From: Cyprinodon diabolis
Taxonomy: Eukaryota; Chordata; Actinopteri; Cyprinodontiformes; Cyprinodontidae
Assembly (NCBI GenBank): GCA_030533445.1
Contig: JARPUW010000335.1
Location: 1-64,000, forward strand
Length of the DNA: 64,000 nucleotides
Direction of reading: 5' to 3'
Below, piece by piece: positions 9,601 to 21,983 of the stretch. The notes below the pieces were generated by a model that worked only from the letters and a program-made list of their open reading frames with translations, searched no databases and was not told where the DNA came from. A program made the position numbers and the translations under genes. Position 1 is the first letter of the stretch. Each line of letters starts with the position of its first letter.

Positions 9601-9880
9601 CCCACCAACTGAGCTTTACCCACTGCGGTTCAATATGGACAACCCATATTACCCTTGTGCATCATACGCTGTGCACGTCTATTACCCAGATTTCAGCACA
9701 GGTGGCACACAGCTCTCTTTGCCCATGACCTAGCCCTCTTTCCTTCCCTCAGCAGCCCTCAAAGGCATAAGCAGTTGGTCTGGGGAGCCCCGACATCACT
9801 TGCCAGGGCCGTATTGGCCCGGTTCCCCAGACGGGCAGTAGGTGGCCCCCCTCAAAATTTCTTTAGAAATTTTCTAGTTA
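6685..9880 (+). repeat. Unit U3, 3,196 bp
   Basis: A complete unit with a variant five-hairpin GC array and no minisatellite. It carries CGAATCCGAC, CTTTGCCTTAAA (near 8173) and CATCTATAGATGCACTTCC (near 9230). Its cap uses the CCCACCAACTGAG form also seen in U2, U12 and U19. Confidence 0.97.
9342..9606 (+). repeat. GC-hairpin array, U3: five hairpins, variant loops
   Basis: The loops are GGA, GGA, GGA, AAT and GGA. The fourth, GGCGGGCAATGCCCGCC, keeps both arms intact although all three loop bases differ from the common form. The last hairpin has the mismatched GCCCACC arm. Spacing is a regular ~51 bp, with slightly longer linkers at the T-runs, so the shortened AATGGTAACA linker of U1 is absent. 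Confidence 0.95.
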
Positions 9881-12537
9881 TTATAATTCTCCCGTATACC
9901 CAAAACTTCGGCACGTAACTAGTCCCGCACGGTTTGGCGGATCGGGCCCAAAGTTGGCACACGCGTCGGGACCAATGGGGTGATGTGTGCTTGTATAAAA
10001 CTTTCTCATTAGTCCGAAGGTTTGCGAATTATTAGCGAAAACGTCGCAAAAAAATCCCATAGGAAATGAATGGGGAGAGGAAAAAAAAAGCATAAAAAAC
10101 AGCACTTCACTGTGTCGGCATACATTCACCTAGAAAAACAGTTTGAAGCTCAGTTTGTAGATAAATCCTTCGTCTATTTAAAACTGAAGACGGTATGTTG
10201 ATAACTGCTACGGTTTTTGTATAATCAGACCTCAAGCGCCACAAAGTTTTAGCAAAATCCAGCCTGCTAGAGTGGAGCAACTGAAAAGCTAGAGTGTGAG
10301 GCAGGCGTTTTTTAAACACAAAAAAACATTTTAAACTCGCCCTCACGGCCACATATTTATAGCTAGAGTCACCATTTTTGGTCAGTTTGTAGACTGAAAT
10401 CTCTGGACCCACACAATATCTTCGGAATTACGGTAGGATTAATACTTTTCCTTAAAAACCCTCCAGACCGACCTAAAGTCGATGAAAATCAGAGCCGTTT
10501 TTCATTGGTTTTGGAGCAGAAGAGGGGAGAAAAACGAATCAGACTATGTGTTTTAAACTCGTCATAAATATTTTTCTGAATGACACACATACACCAAAGT
10601 TGGCATAGTTGGAGTCGAAGGATGGCTGACGCTCACGGTGAAAAAATATTTTGAATAACTCATACGGTTTTTGCTCAGCAGTCGTTTGTTCGGAGGACAT
10701 TTTAAGCAGCTGAAAGCTGGGGGAGAGTGTCCTGCTGCAGCTAGCTCAATTAGAAGATCAGGTGTGACAAAACGTTTTTTCTTTTTCTTTCTCTTCCCAT
10801 TCAGGTTGTAGATGACCTACAGCCATGAAAGTTACTCCAATTGAAGACAAGATATAGCTGTCGCTTAGATAAAAATAATTTTTCAGATACCTTTTACGGT
10901 TTTTACTCAGCAGTCGTTTGTTCGGAGGGGTGCTTTAGCAGCTAAAAGGTGAGTGAGAGTGAGGTCCTGCAGTTCAAACAAAGGGAGGAGCAGGTGGGCC
11001 AACCATTTTGTTTGTGCTTCGTTTTGGGTTGTGAAAGACCTACAGACATGAAGGTTACCCCAGTCTGAGACAAAGGATAGATGTTGCTTTCACTGAAAGA
11101 ATTTTTCAGATATCTTTTACGGTTTTTGCTCAGCAGTCGTTTGTTCGGAGGGTAAGCACCTGGAAGCTAGCTGACAGTTAGCTTCTGCAGCAGCCTGCTA
11201 GAGTGCAGCTGCTGAAATCTTAGTGTGAGGCGGCCATTCTTTTAAGATCAAACATCTTATTCTCGCCCTCACGGCCACATATTTGGAGCTACAGTCACCA
11301 TTTTTGGTCAGTTTGTAGACTGAAACCTCTGGACTCACACAATGTCTTCGGAATTACGGTAGGATTAATACTTTTCCTTAAAAACCGTCCAGACCAACCT
11401 AAAGTCGATGAGAGTTTCAGCCTTTCTCTATTCTTTTTGAGCTGAAGATGGGAGAGAAACGAATCAGACTATGTGTTTTCAACTCGTCATAAATATTTTT
11501 CTGAATGACACACATACACCAAAGTTGGTATAGTTGGAGTCGAAGGATTGCTGATGCTCATGGTGAAAATGTTTTTTGAATAACTCATACGGTTTTTGAT
11601 CAGTAGTCGTTTGTTCGGTGCCGTTCTTCCCATACAAAAAAGCCTGGGAAGAAGAAACCAATAGTGAGTGCAGCTGTTGTCTGTGTCAGTGAGAGGCTCG
11701 TTAAGCGTTGTCAAGGTTACCAAGCTTCAAACAGATTTTACCTCTGCTGTTTTAAACAGCACATATTAATCTAATGGAGGGTGAAAGGACTGATTTAACA
11801 TTGGGAAATGGATACTATATGACTGCTGTCCATGACACTTCCCTTGCCACTCAGCACTGATAGACTTTCAAAATAAGACTCCAGGGACCCTACAAAATAA
11901 AAGCCTCTATATTTTTTACATATATTTATTGCCCTATATGGCTCAACATTATGACCCAAACTCAACCCCGTTTTAGAGAATAGACTCTAGGAGACTGTTT
12001 AAAACACACCCTGTAGCAAATTTCAAAATAAAAGCCTCCCATTTCCGCTTCATCTACTGCCCTAATAACATGGAAAAAGAGTGATTTAACGATTGGAAAG
12101 TAATCAACTATCATTGACGGGTCTGAACATTTTCTATAAACACAACTCTGTTGGACTTTCAAAATAAGACTCCAGGGACCCTACAAAATAAAAGCCTCTA
12201 GATTATACTAATGCATTAATTGATGCAAATGGCTCAACATTATGACCCAAACTCTTCCAGGTTGTTTTTATTAGACTCTAGTGACCTTTTCAAAACACAC
12301 CCAGAGCAAATTTCACAATAAAAGTCTCCCATTTACTCTGTAATACAGCAACTATTCACCTAATAACATGGAAAACCAGTGATTTAACATTTGGAAATGG
12401 ATTCTATATCACTGCTGGGCGTGACCCATCTTTTGATGCACATTCATGATAGACTTTCAAAATAAGACTACAAGGACTCTACAGAATAAAAGCCTCTTCC
12501 TTATACACACTCATACATTCTGGCATATTGCTCATTG

Positions 12538-12774
12538 CCATTGGTGATTTCATCACTGCAATGGCTCTTAGAAGGCGGGCGGAGCCCGCCAATGGTAACA
12601 GGCGGGCGGAGCCAGCCAAAGGTGATTACATCACTGCAATGGCTCTTAGCAGGCGGGCGGAGCCCGCCATTGGTGATTTCATCACTGCAATGGCTCTTAG
12701 AAGGCGGGCAGAGCCCGCCATTGGTGATTTTTTTCTTCACTGAGATGGCTCCTAGCAGGCGGGCGAAGCCCGCC
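12538..12774 (+). repeat. GC-hairpin array, U4: five hairpins, one arm broken
   Basis: The array has the standard layout, but the second hairpin reads GGCGGGCGGAGCCAGCC, a C to A change that mismatches the arm. The other four are perfect. Confidence 0.95.
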
Positions 12775-13047
12775 AACTGGGCTTTACCCACTGTGTTTCA
12801 ATATGGACAACCCATATTACCCTTGTGCATCATACGCTGTGCACGTCTATTTCCCAGATTTCAGCACAAGTGGCACACAGCTCTCTTTGCCCATGAACTT
12901 GCCCTCTTTCCTTCCCTCAGCAGCCCTCAAAGGCGTAAGCAGTTGGTCTGGGGAGCCCCGACGTCACTTGCCAGGGCCGTATTGGCCCGGTTCCCCAGAC
13001 GGGCAGTAGGTGGCCCCCCTCAAAATTTCTTTAGAAATTTTCTAGTT

Positions 13048-13258
13048 GGGGGGCCACATGCCGAAGGCATGGCCCACCTACTACTATTGCACATATTTAT
13101 TCCGCGTATTATTGGGGGGCCACATGCCGAAGGCATGGCCCACCTACTACTATTGCACATATTTATTCCGCGTATTATTATTATTGGGGGGCCACATGCC
13201 GAAGGCATGGCCCACCTACTACTATTGCACATATTTATTCCGCGTATTATTATTATTA
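13048..13258 (+). repeat. Hairpin minisatellite, three copies (end of U4)
   Basis: Three copies start at 13048, 13114 and 13186 with GGGGGGCCACATGCCGAAGG, so the periods are 66 and 72 bp. Each contains the perfect stem CATGCC-GAA-GGCATG and ends in CCGCGTATT followed by a variable number of ATT triplets, which accounts for the length steps of three. Confidence 0.95.
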
Positions 13259-15915
13259 TTATAATTCTCCCGTATACCCAAAACTTCGGCACGTAACTAG
13301 TCCCGCACGGTTTGGCGGATCGGGCCCAAAGTTGGCACACGCGTCGGGACCAATGGGGTGATGTGTGCTTGTATAAAACTTTCTCATTAGTCCGAAGGTT
13401 TGCGAATTATTAGCGAAAACGTCGCAAAAAAATCCCATAGGAAATGAATGGGGAGAGGAAAAAAAAAGCATAAAAAACAGCACTTCACTGTGTCGGCATA
13501 CATTCACCTAGAAAAACAGTTTGAAGCTCAGTTTGTAGATAAATCCTTCGTCTATTTAAAACTGAAGACGGTATGTTGATAACTGCTACGGTTTTTGTAT
13601 AATCAGACCTCAAGCGCCACAAAGTTTTAGCAAAATCCAGCCTGCTAGAGTGGAGCAACTGAAAAGCTAGAGTGTGAGGCAGGCGTTTTTTAAACACAAA
13701 AAAACATTTTAAACTCGCCCTCACGGCCACATATTTATAGCTAGAGTCACCATTTTTGGTCAGTTTGTAGACTGAAATCTCTGGACCCACACAATATCTT
13801 CGGAATTACGGTAGGATTAATACTTTTCCTTAAAAACCCTCCAGACCGACCTAAAGTCGATGAAAATCAGAGCCGTTTTTCATTGGTTTTGGAGCAGAAG
13901 AGGGGAGAAAAACGAATCAGACTATGTGTTTTCAACTCGTCATAAATATTTTTCTGAATGACACACATACACCAAAGTTGGCATAGTTGGAGTCGAAGGA
14001 TGACTGACGCTCACGGTGAAAACTTTTTTTGAATAACTCATACGGTTTTTGCTCAGCAGTCGTTTGTTCGGAGGACATTTTAAGCACCTGAAAGCTGAGT
14101 GACAGTGACCTGCTGCAGCTAGCTCAATTAGAAGCTTAGGTGTGATGAAACGTTTTTTCTTTTTCTTTCTCTTCCCATTCAGTTTGTAGATGACCTACAG
14201 CCATGAAAGTTACTCCAATTGAAGACAAGATATAGCTGTCGCTTAGATAAAAAGAATTTTTCAGACACCTTTTACGGTTTTTACTCAGCAGTCGTTTGTT
14301 CGGAGGGGTGCTTTAGCAGCTAAAAGGTGAGTGAGAGTGAGGTCCTGCAGTTCAAACAAAGGGAGGAGCAGGTGGGCCAACCATTTTGTTTGTGCTTCGT
14401 TTTGGGTTGTGAAAGACCTACAGACATGAAGGTTACCCCAGTCTGAGACAAAGGATAGATGTTGCTTTCACTGAAAGAATTTTTCAGATATCTTTTACGG
14501 TTTTTGCTCAGCAGTCGTTTGTTCGGAGGGTAAGCACCTGGAAGCTAGCTGACAGTTAGCTTCTGCAGCAGCCTGCTAGAGTGCAGCTGCTGAAATCTTA
14601 GTGTGAGGCGGCCATTTTTTTAAGATCAAACATCTTATTCTCGCCCTCACGGCCACATATTTGGACCTACAGTCACCATTTTTGGTCAGTTTGTAGACTG
14701 AAACCTCTGGACTCACACAATGTCTTCGGAATTACGGTAGGATTAATACTTTTCCTTAAAAACCCTCCAGACCAACCTAAAGTCGATGAGTTTCAGCCTT
14801 TCTCCATTCTTTTTAAGCTGAAGATGGGAGAAAAACGAATCAGACTATGTGTTTTCAAGTCGTCATAAATATTGTTCTGAATGACACACATACACCAAAG
14901 TTGGTATAGTTGGAGTCGAAGGATTGCTGATGCTCATGGTGAAATTTTTTTTTTTAATAACTCATACGGTTTTTGCTCAGCAGTCGTTTGTTCGGTGCCG
15001 TTCTTCCCATACAAAAAAGCCTGGGAAGAAGAAACCAATAGTGAGTGCAGCTGTTGTCTGTGTCAGTGAGAGGCTCATTAAGCGTTGTCAAGGTTACCAA
15101 GCTTCAAACAGATTTTACCTCTGCTGTTTTAAACAGCACATATTAATCTAATGGAGGGTGAAAGCACTGATTTAACATTGGGAAATGGATACTATATGAC
15201 TGCCGTCCATGACACTTCCCTTGCCACTCAGCACTGATAGACTTTCAAAATAAGACTCCAGGGACCCTTCAAAATAAAAGCCTCTATATTTTTTACATAT
15301 ATTTATTGCCCTTTATGGCTCAACATTATGACCCAAACTCAACCCCATTTTAGAGAATAGACTCTAGGAGACTGTTTAAAACACACCCTATGGCAAATTT
15401 CAAAATAAAAGCCTCCCATTTCCGCTTCATCTACTGCCCTAATAAAATGGAAAAAGAGTGATTTAACGATTGGAAAGTCATCAACTATCATTGATGGGTC
15501 TGAACATTTTCTCTAAACACAACTCTGTTGGACTTTCAAAATAAGACTCCAGGGACCCTACAAAATAAAAGCCTCTAGATTATACTAATGCATTAATTGA
15601 TGCAAATGGCTCAACATTATGACCCAAACTCTTCCAGGTTGTTTTTATTAGACTCTAGTGACCTTTTCAAAACACACCCCAGAGCAAATTTCACAATAAA
15701 AGTCTCCCATTTACTCTGTAATACAGCAACTATTCACCTAATAACATGGAAAACCAGTGATTTAACATTTGGAAATGGATTCTATATCACTGCTGGGCGT
15801 GACCCATCTTTTGATGCACATTCATGATAGACTTTCAAAATAAGACTACAAGGACTCTACAGAATAAAAGCCTCTTCCTTATACACACTCATACATTCCG
15901 GCATATTGCTCATTG

Positions 15916-16152
15916 CCATTGGTGATTTCATCACTGCAATGGCTCTTAGAAGGCGGGCGGAGCCCGCCAATGGTAACAGGCGGGCGGAGCCCGCCAAAGG
16001 TGATTACATCACTGCAATGGCTCTTAGCAGGCGGGCGGAGCCCGCCATTGGTGATTTCATCACTGCAATGGCTCTTAGAAGGCGGGCAGAGCCCGCCATT
16101 GGTGATTTTTTTCTTCACTGAGATGGCTCCTAGCAGGCGGGCGAAGCCCGCC
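15916..16152 (+). repeat. GC-hairpin array, U5: five hairpins
   Basis: Standard form with loops GGA, GGA, GGA, AGA and GAA and all arms intact. Confidence 0.96.
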
Positions 16153-16425
16153 AACTGGGCTTTACCCACTGTGTTTCAATATGGACAACCCATATTATGC
16201 TTGTGCATGATACGCTGTGCACGTCTATTTCCCAGATTTCAGCACAAGTGGCACACAGCTCTCTTTGCCCATGAACTTGCCCTCTTTCCTTCCCTCAGCA
16301 GCCCTCAAAGGCGTAAGCAGTTGGTCTGGGGAGCCCCGACGTCACTTGCCAGGGCCGTATTGGCCCGGTTCCCCAGACGGGCAGTAGGTGGCCCCCCTCA
16401 AAATTTCTTTAGAAATTTTCTAGTT

Positions 16426-16570
16426 GGGGGGCCACATGCCGAAGGCATGGCCCACCTACTACTATTGCACATATTTATTCCGCGTATTATTATTATTGGG
16501 GGGCCACATGCCGAAGGCATGGCCCACCTACTACTATTGCACATATTTATTCCGCGTATTATTATTATTA
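16426..16570 (+). repeat. Hairpin minisatellite, two copies (end of U5)
   Basis: Two copies with the CATGCC-GAA-GGCATG stem, the first followed by a longer ATT run than the shortest copies in U4. They lie between the CTAGTT end of the cap and the next leader. Confidence 0.95.
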
Positions 16571-19500
16571 TTATAATTCTCCCGTATACCCAAAACTTCG
16601 GCGCGTAACTAGTCCCGCACGGTTTGGCGGATCGGGCCCAAAGTTGGCACACGCGTCGGGACCAATGGGGTGATGTGTGCTTGTATAAAACTTTCTCATT
16701 AGTCCGAAGGTTTGCGAATTATTAGCGAAAACGTCGCAAAAAAATCCCATAGGAAATGAATGGGGAGAGGAAAAAAAAAGCATAAAAAACAGCACTTCAC
16801 TGTGTCGGCATACATTCACCTAGAAAAACAGTTTGAAGCTCAGTTTGTAGATAAATCCTTCGTCTATTTAAAACTGAAGACGGTATGTTGATAACTGCTA
16901 CGGTTTTTGTATAATCAGACCTCAAGCGCCACAAAGTTTTAGCAAAATCCAGCCTGCTAGAGTGGAGCAACTGAAAAGCTAGAGTGTGAGGCAGGCGTTT
17001 TTTAAACACAAAAAAACATTTTAAACTCGCCCTCACGGCCACATATTTATAGCTAGAGTCACCATTTTTGGTCAGTTTGTAGACTGAAATCTCTGGACCC
17101 ACACAATATCTTCGGAATTACGGTAGGATTAATACTTTTCCTTAAAAACCCTCCAGACCGACCTAAAGTCGATGAAAATCAGAGCCGTTTTTCATTGGTT
17201 TTGGAGCAGAAGAGGGGAGAAAAACGAATCAGACTATGTGTTTTAAACTCGTCATAAATATTTTTCTGAATGACACACATACACCAAAGTTGGCATAGTT
17301 GGAGTCGAAGGATGACTGACGCTCACGGTGAAAAAATTTTTTGAATAACTCATACGGTTTTTGCTCAGCAGTCGTTTGTTCGGAGGACATTTTAAGCACC
17401 TGAAAGCTGAGTGACAGTGACCTGCTGCAGCTAGCTCAATTAGAAGCTTAGGTGTGATGAAACGTTTTTTCTTTTTCTTTCTCTTCCCATTCAGTTTGTA
17501 GATGATCTACAGCCATGAAAGTTACTCCAATTGAAGACAAGATATAGCTGTCGCTTAGATAAAAAGAATTTTTCAGATACCTTTTACGGTTTTTACTCAG
17601 CAGTCGTTTGTTCGGAGGGGTGCTTTAGCAGCTAAAAGGTGAGTGAGAGTGAGGTCCTGCAGTTAAAAGAAAGGGAGGAGCAGGTGGGCCAACCATTTTG
17701 TTTGTGCTTCGTTTTGGGTTGTGAAAGACCTACAGACATGAAGGTTACCCCAGTCTGAGACAAAGGATAGATGTTGCTTTCACTGAAAGAATTTTTCAGA
17801 TATCTTTTACGGTTTTTGCTCAGCAGTCGTTTGTTCGGAGGGTAAGCACCTGGAAGCTAGCTGACAGTTAGCTTCTGCAGCAGCCTGCTAGAGTGCAGCT
17901 GCTGAAATCTTAGTGTGAGGCGGCCATTTTTTTCAGATCAAACATCTTATTCTCGCCCTCACGGCCACATATTTGGAGCTACAGTCACCATTTTTGGTCA
18001 GTTTGTAGACTGAAACCTCTGGACTCACACAATGTCTTCGGAATTACGGTAGGATTAATACTTTTCCTTAAAAACCCTCCAGACCAACCTAAAGTCGATG
18101 AGAGTTTCAGCCTTTCTCTATTCTTTTTGAGCTGAAGATGGGAGAGAAACGAATCAGACTATGTGTTTTCAACTCGTCATAAATATTTTTCTGAATGACA
18201 CACATACACCAAAGTTGGTATAGTTGGAGTCGAAGGATTGCTGATGCTCATGGTGAAAATGTTTTTTGAATAACTCATACGGTTTTTGATCAGTAGTCGT
18301 TTGTTCGGTGCCGTTCTTCCCATACAAAAAAGCCTGGGAAGAAGAAACCAATAGTGAGTGCAGCTGTTGTCTGTGTCAGTGAGAGGCTCGTTAAGCGTTG
18401 TCAAGGTTACCAAGCTTCAAACAGATTTTACCTCTGCTGTTTTAAACAGCACATATTAATCTAATGGAGGGTGAAAGGACTGATTTAACATTGGGAAATG
18501 GATACTATATGACTGCTGTCCATGACACTTCCCTTGCCACTCAGCACTGATAGACTTTCAAAATAAGACTCCAGGGACCCTACAAAATAAAAGCCTCTAT
18601 ATTTTTTTACATATATTTATTGCCCTATATGGCTCAACATTATGACCCAAACTCAACCCCGTTTTAGAGAATAGACTCTAGGAGACTGTTTAAAACACAC
18701 CCTATAGCAAATTTCAAAATAAAAGCCTCCCATTTCCGCTTCATCTACTGCCCTAATAACATGGAAAAAGAGTGATTTAACGATTGGAAAGTAATCAACT
18801 ATCATTGACGGGTCTGAACATTTTCTATAAACACAACTCTGTTGGACTTTCAAAATAAGACTCCAGGGACCCTACAAAATAAAAGCCTCTAGATTATACT
18901 AATGCATTAATTGATGCAAATGGCTCAACATTATGACCCAAACTCTTCCAGGTTGTTTTTATTAGACTCTAGTGACCTTTTCAAAACACACCCAGAGCAA
19001 ATTTCACAATAAAAGTCTCCCATTTACTCTGTAATACAGCAACTATTCACCTAATAACATGGAAAACCAGTGATTTAACATTTGGAAATGGATTCTATAT
19101 CACTGCTGGGCGTGACCCATCTTTTGATGCACATTCATGATAGACTTTCAAAATAAGACTACAAGGACTCTACAGAATAAAAGCCTCTTCCTTATACACA
19201 CTCATACATTCTGGCATATTGCTCATTGCCATTGGTGATTTCATCACTGCAATGGCTCTTAGAAGGCGGGCGGAGCCCGCCAATGGTAACAGGCGGGCGG
19301 AGCCCGCCAAAGGTGATTACATCACTGCAATGGCTCTTAGCAGGCGGGCGGAGCCCGCCATTGGTGATTTCATCACTGCAATGGCTCTTAGAAGGCGGGC
19401 AGAGCCCGCCATTGGTGATTTTTTTCTTCACTGAGATGGCTCCTAGCAGGCGGGCGAAGCCCGCCAACTGGGCTTTACCCACTGTGTTTCAATATGGACA

Positions 19501-19739
19501 ACCCATATTACCCTTGTGCATCATACGCTGTGCACGTCTATTTCCCAGATTTCAGCACAAGTGGCACACAGCTCTCTTTGCCCATGAACTTGCCCTCTTT
19601 CCTTCCCTCAGCAGCCCTCAAAGGCGTAAGCAGTTGGTCTGGGGAGCCCCGACGTCACTTGCCAGGGCCGTATTGGCCCGGTTCCCCAGACGGGCAGTAG
19701 GTGGCCCCCCTCAAAATTTCTTTAGAAATTTTCTAGTTA
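16571..19739 (+). repeat. Unit U6, 3,169 bp, near-identical to U1
   Basis: The length equals that of U1, and diagnostic variants agree, including GATGATCTACAGCC (near 17502), GTTAAAAGAAAGG and an extra T in the T-run near 18602. There is no minisatellite. Confidence 0.97.
19229..19465 (+). repeat. GC-hairpin array, U6: five hairpins
   Basis: Standard form with loops GGA, GGA, GGA, AGA and GAA and all arms intact. Confidence 0.96.
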
Positions 19740-20487
19740 TTATAATTCTCCCGTATACCCAAAACTTCGGCACGTAACTAGTCCCGCACGGTTTGGCGGA
19801 TCGGGCCCAAAGTTGGCACACGCGTCGGGACCAATGGGGTGATGTGTGCTTGTATAAAACTTTCTCATTAGTCCGAAGGTTTGCGAATTATTAGCGAAAA
19901 CGTCGCAAAAAAATCCCATAGGAAATGAATGGGGAGAGGAAAAAAAAAGCATAAAAAACAGCACTTCACTGTGTCGGCATACATTCACCTAGAAAAACAG
20001 TTTGAAGCTCAGTTTGTAGATAAATCCTTCGTCTATTTAAAACTGAAGACGGTATGTTGATAACTGCTACGGTTTTTGTATAATCAGACCTCAAGCGCCA
20101 CAAAGTTTTAGCAAAATCCAGCCTGCTAGAGTGGAGCAACTGAAAAGCTAGAGTGTGAGGCAGGCGTTTTTTAAACACAAAAAAACATTTTAAACTCGCC
20201 CTCACGGCCACATATTTATAGCTAGAGTCACCATTTTTGGTCAGTTTGTAGACTGAAATCTCTGGACCCACACAATATCTTCGGAATTACGGTAGGATTA
20301 ATACTTTTCCTTAAAAACCCTCCAGACCGACCTAAAGTCGATGAAAATCAGAGCCGTTTTTCATTGGTTTTGGAGCAGAAGAGGGGAGAAAAACGAATCA
20401 GACTATGTGTTTTAAACTCGTCATAAATATTTTTCTGAATGACACACATACACCAAAGTTGGCATAGTTGGAGTCGAAGGATGGCTG

Positions 20488-20535
20488 ACGCTCACGGTGA
20501 AAATGTTTTTTGAATAACTCATACGGTTTTTGATC
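20488..20535 (+). other. Deletion junction joining repeat copies A and B in U7
   Basis: Upstream of here U7 carries A-type variants (GACCGACC near 20327, TTGGCATAG near 20459, GCTCACGG near 20490). Downstream it carries B-type variants (GATCAGTAGTCG near 20531, GGTGCCGTTC near 20551). The switch lies in sequence common to both, so it cannot be placed to the base. Confidence 0.93.
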
Positions 20536-21472
20536 AGTAGTCGTTTGTTCGGTGCCGTTCTTCCTATACAAAAAAGCCTGGGAAGAAGAAACGAATAGTG
20601 AGTGCAGCTGTTGTCTGTGTCAGTGAGAGGCTCGTTAAGCGTTGTCAAGGTTACCAAGCTTCAAACAGATTTTACCTCTGCTGTTTTAAACAGCACATAT
20701 TAATCTAATGGAGGGTGAAAGGACTGATTTAACATTGGGAAATGGATACTATATGACTGCTGTCCATGACACTTCCCTTGCCACTCAGCACTGATAGACT
20801 TTCAAAATAAGACTCCAGGGACCCTACAAAATAAAAGCCTCTATATTTTTTACATATATTTATTGCCCTATATGGCTCAACATTATGACCCAAACTCAAC
20901 CCCGTTTTAGAGAATAGACTCTAGGAGACTGTTTAAAACACACCCTATAGCAAATTTCAAAATAAAAGCCTCCCATTTCCGCTTCATCTACTGCCCTAAT
21001 AACATGGAAAAAGAGTGATTTAACGATTGGAAAGTAATCAACTATCATTGACGGGTCTGAACATTTTCTATAAACACAACTCTGTTGGACTTTCAAAATA
21101 AGACTCCAGGGACCCTACAAAATAAAAGCCTCTAGATTATACTAATGCATTAATTGATGCAAATGGCTCAACATTATGACCCAAACTCTTCCAGGTTGTT
21201 TTTATTAGACTCTAGTGACCTTTTCAAAACACACCCCAGAGCAAATTTCACAATAAAAGTCTACCATTTACTCTGTAATACAGCAACTATTCACCTAATA
21301 ACATGGAAAACCAGTGATTTAACATTTGGAAATGGATTCTATATCACTGCTGGGCGTGACCCATCTTTTGATGCACATTCATGATAGACTTTCAAAATAA
21401 GACTACAAGGACTCTACAGAATAAAAGCCTCTTCCTTATACACACTCATACATTCTGGCATATTGCTCATTG

Positions 21473-21709
21473 CCATTGGTGATTTCATCACTGCAATGGC
21501 TCTTAGAAGGCGGGCGGAGCCCGCCAATGGTAACAGGCGGGCGGAGCCCGCCAAAGGTGATTACATCACTGCAATGGCTCTTAGCAGGCGGGCGGAGCCC
21601 GCCATTGGTGATTTCATCACTGCAATGGCTCTTAGAAGGCGGGCAGAGCCCGCCATTGGTGATTTTTTTCTTCACTGAGATGGCTCCTAGCAGGCGGGCG
21701 AAGCCCGCC
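21473..21709 (+). repeat. GC-hairpin array, U7: five hairpins
   Basis: Standard form with loops GGA, GGA, GGA, AGA and GAA. The array is untouched by the deletion elsewhere in the unit. Confidence 0.96.
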
Positions 21710-21983
21710 AACTGGGCTTTACCCACTGTGTTTCAATATGGACAACCCATATTACCCTTGTGCATCATACGCTGTGCACGTCTATTTCCCAGATTTCAGC
21801 ACAAGTGGCACACAGGTCTCTTTGCCCATGAACTTGCCCTCTTTCCTTCCCTCAGCAGCCCTCAAAGGCGTAAGCAGTTGGTCTGGGGAGCCCCGACGTC
21901 ACTTGCCAGGGCCGTATTGGCCCGGTTCCCCAGACGGGCAGTAGGTGGCCCCCCTCAAAATTTCTTTAGAAATTTTCTAGTTA

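Larger units (their letters stand above)
9881..13258 (+). repeat. Unit U4, 3,378 bp
   Basis: A complete unit with three minisatellite copies at its end. Around 10621-10870 it is unusually diverged (GGATGGCTGACG, AAAGCTGGGGGAGAGTG, AGATCAGGTGTGACAAAACG, AAAAATAATTTTTCAG). Several of these variants recur only in U18, and partly in U7 and U20, suggesting an older subfamily. It has CGGCACG in the leader. Confidence 0.97.
13259..16570 (+). repeat. Unit U5, 3,312 bp, twin of U13
   Basis: This unit shares at least seven variants only with U13 (37822-40989): TTGGACCTAC (14661), TTTTTAAGCTG (14810), a long T-run after GGTGAAA (14938), GGCTCATTAAG (15073), CCCTTTATGG (15309), ATTCCGGCAT (15895) and ATTATGCTTGTGCATGATAC (16194). 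It ends in two minisatellite copies, where U13 has none. Confidence 0.97.
19740..21983 (+). repeat. Unit U7, 2,244 bp, internal ~925-bp deletion
   Basis: The unit is ~925 bp short. It has copy A sequence up to GGCTGACGCTCACGGTGAAAA and copy B sequence from TGTTTTTTGAATAACTC onward, so M4, M5 and parts of the flanking direct repeats are gone. The remaining modules are normal. This is the expected product of recombination between the two internal direct repeats. Confidence 0.97.
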
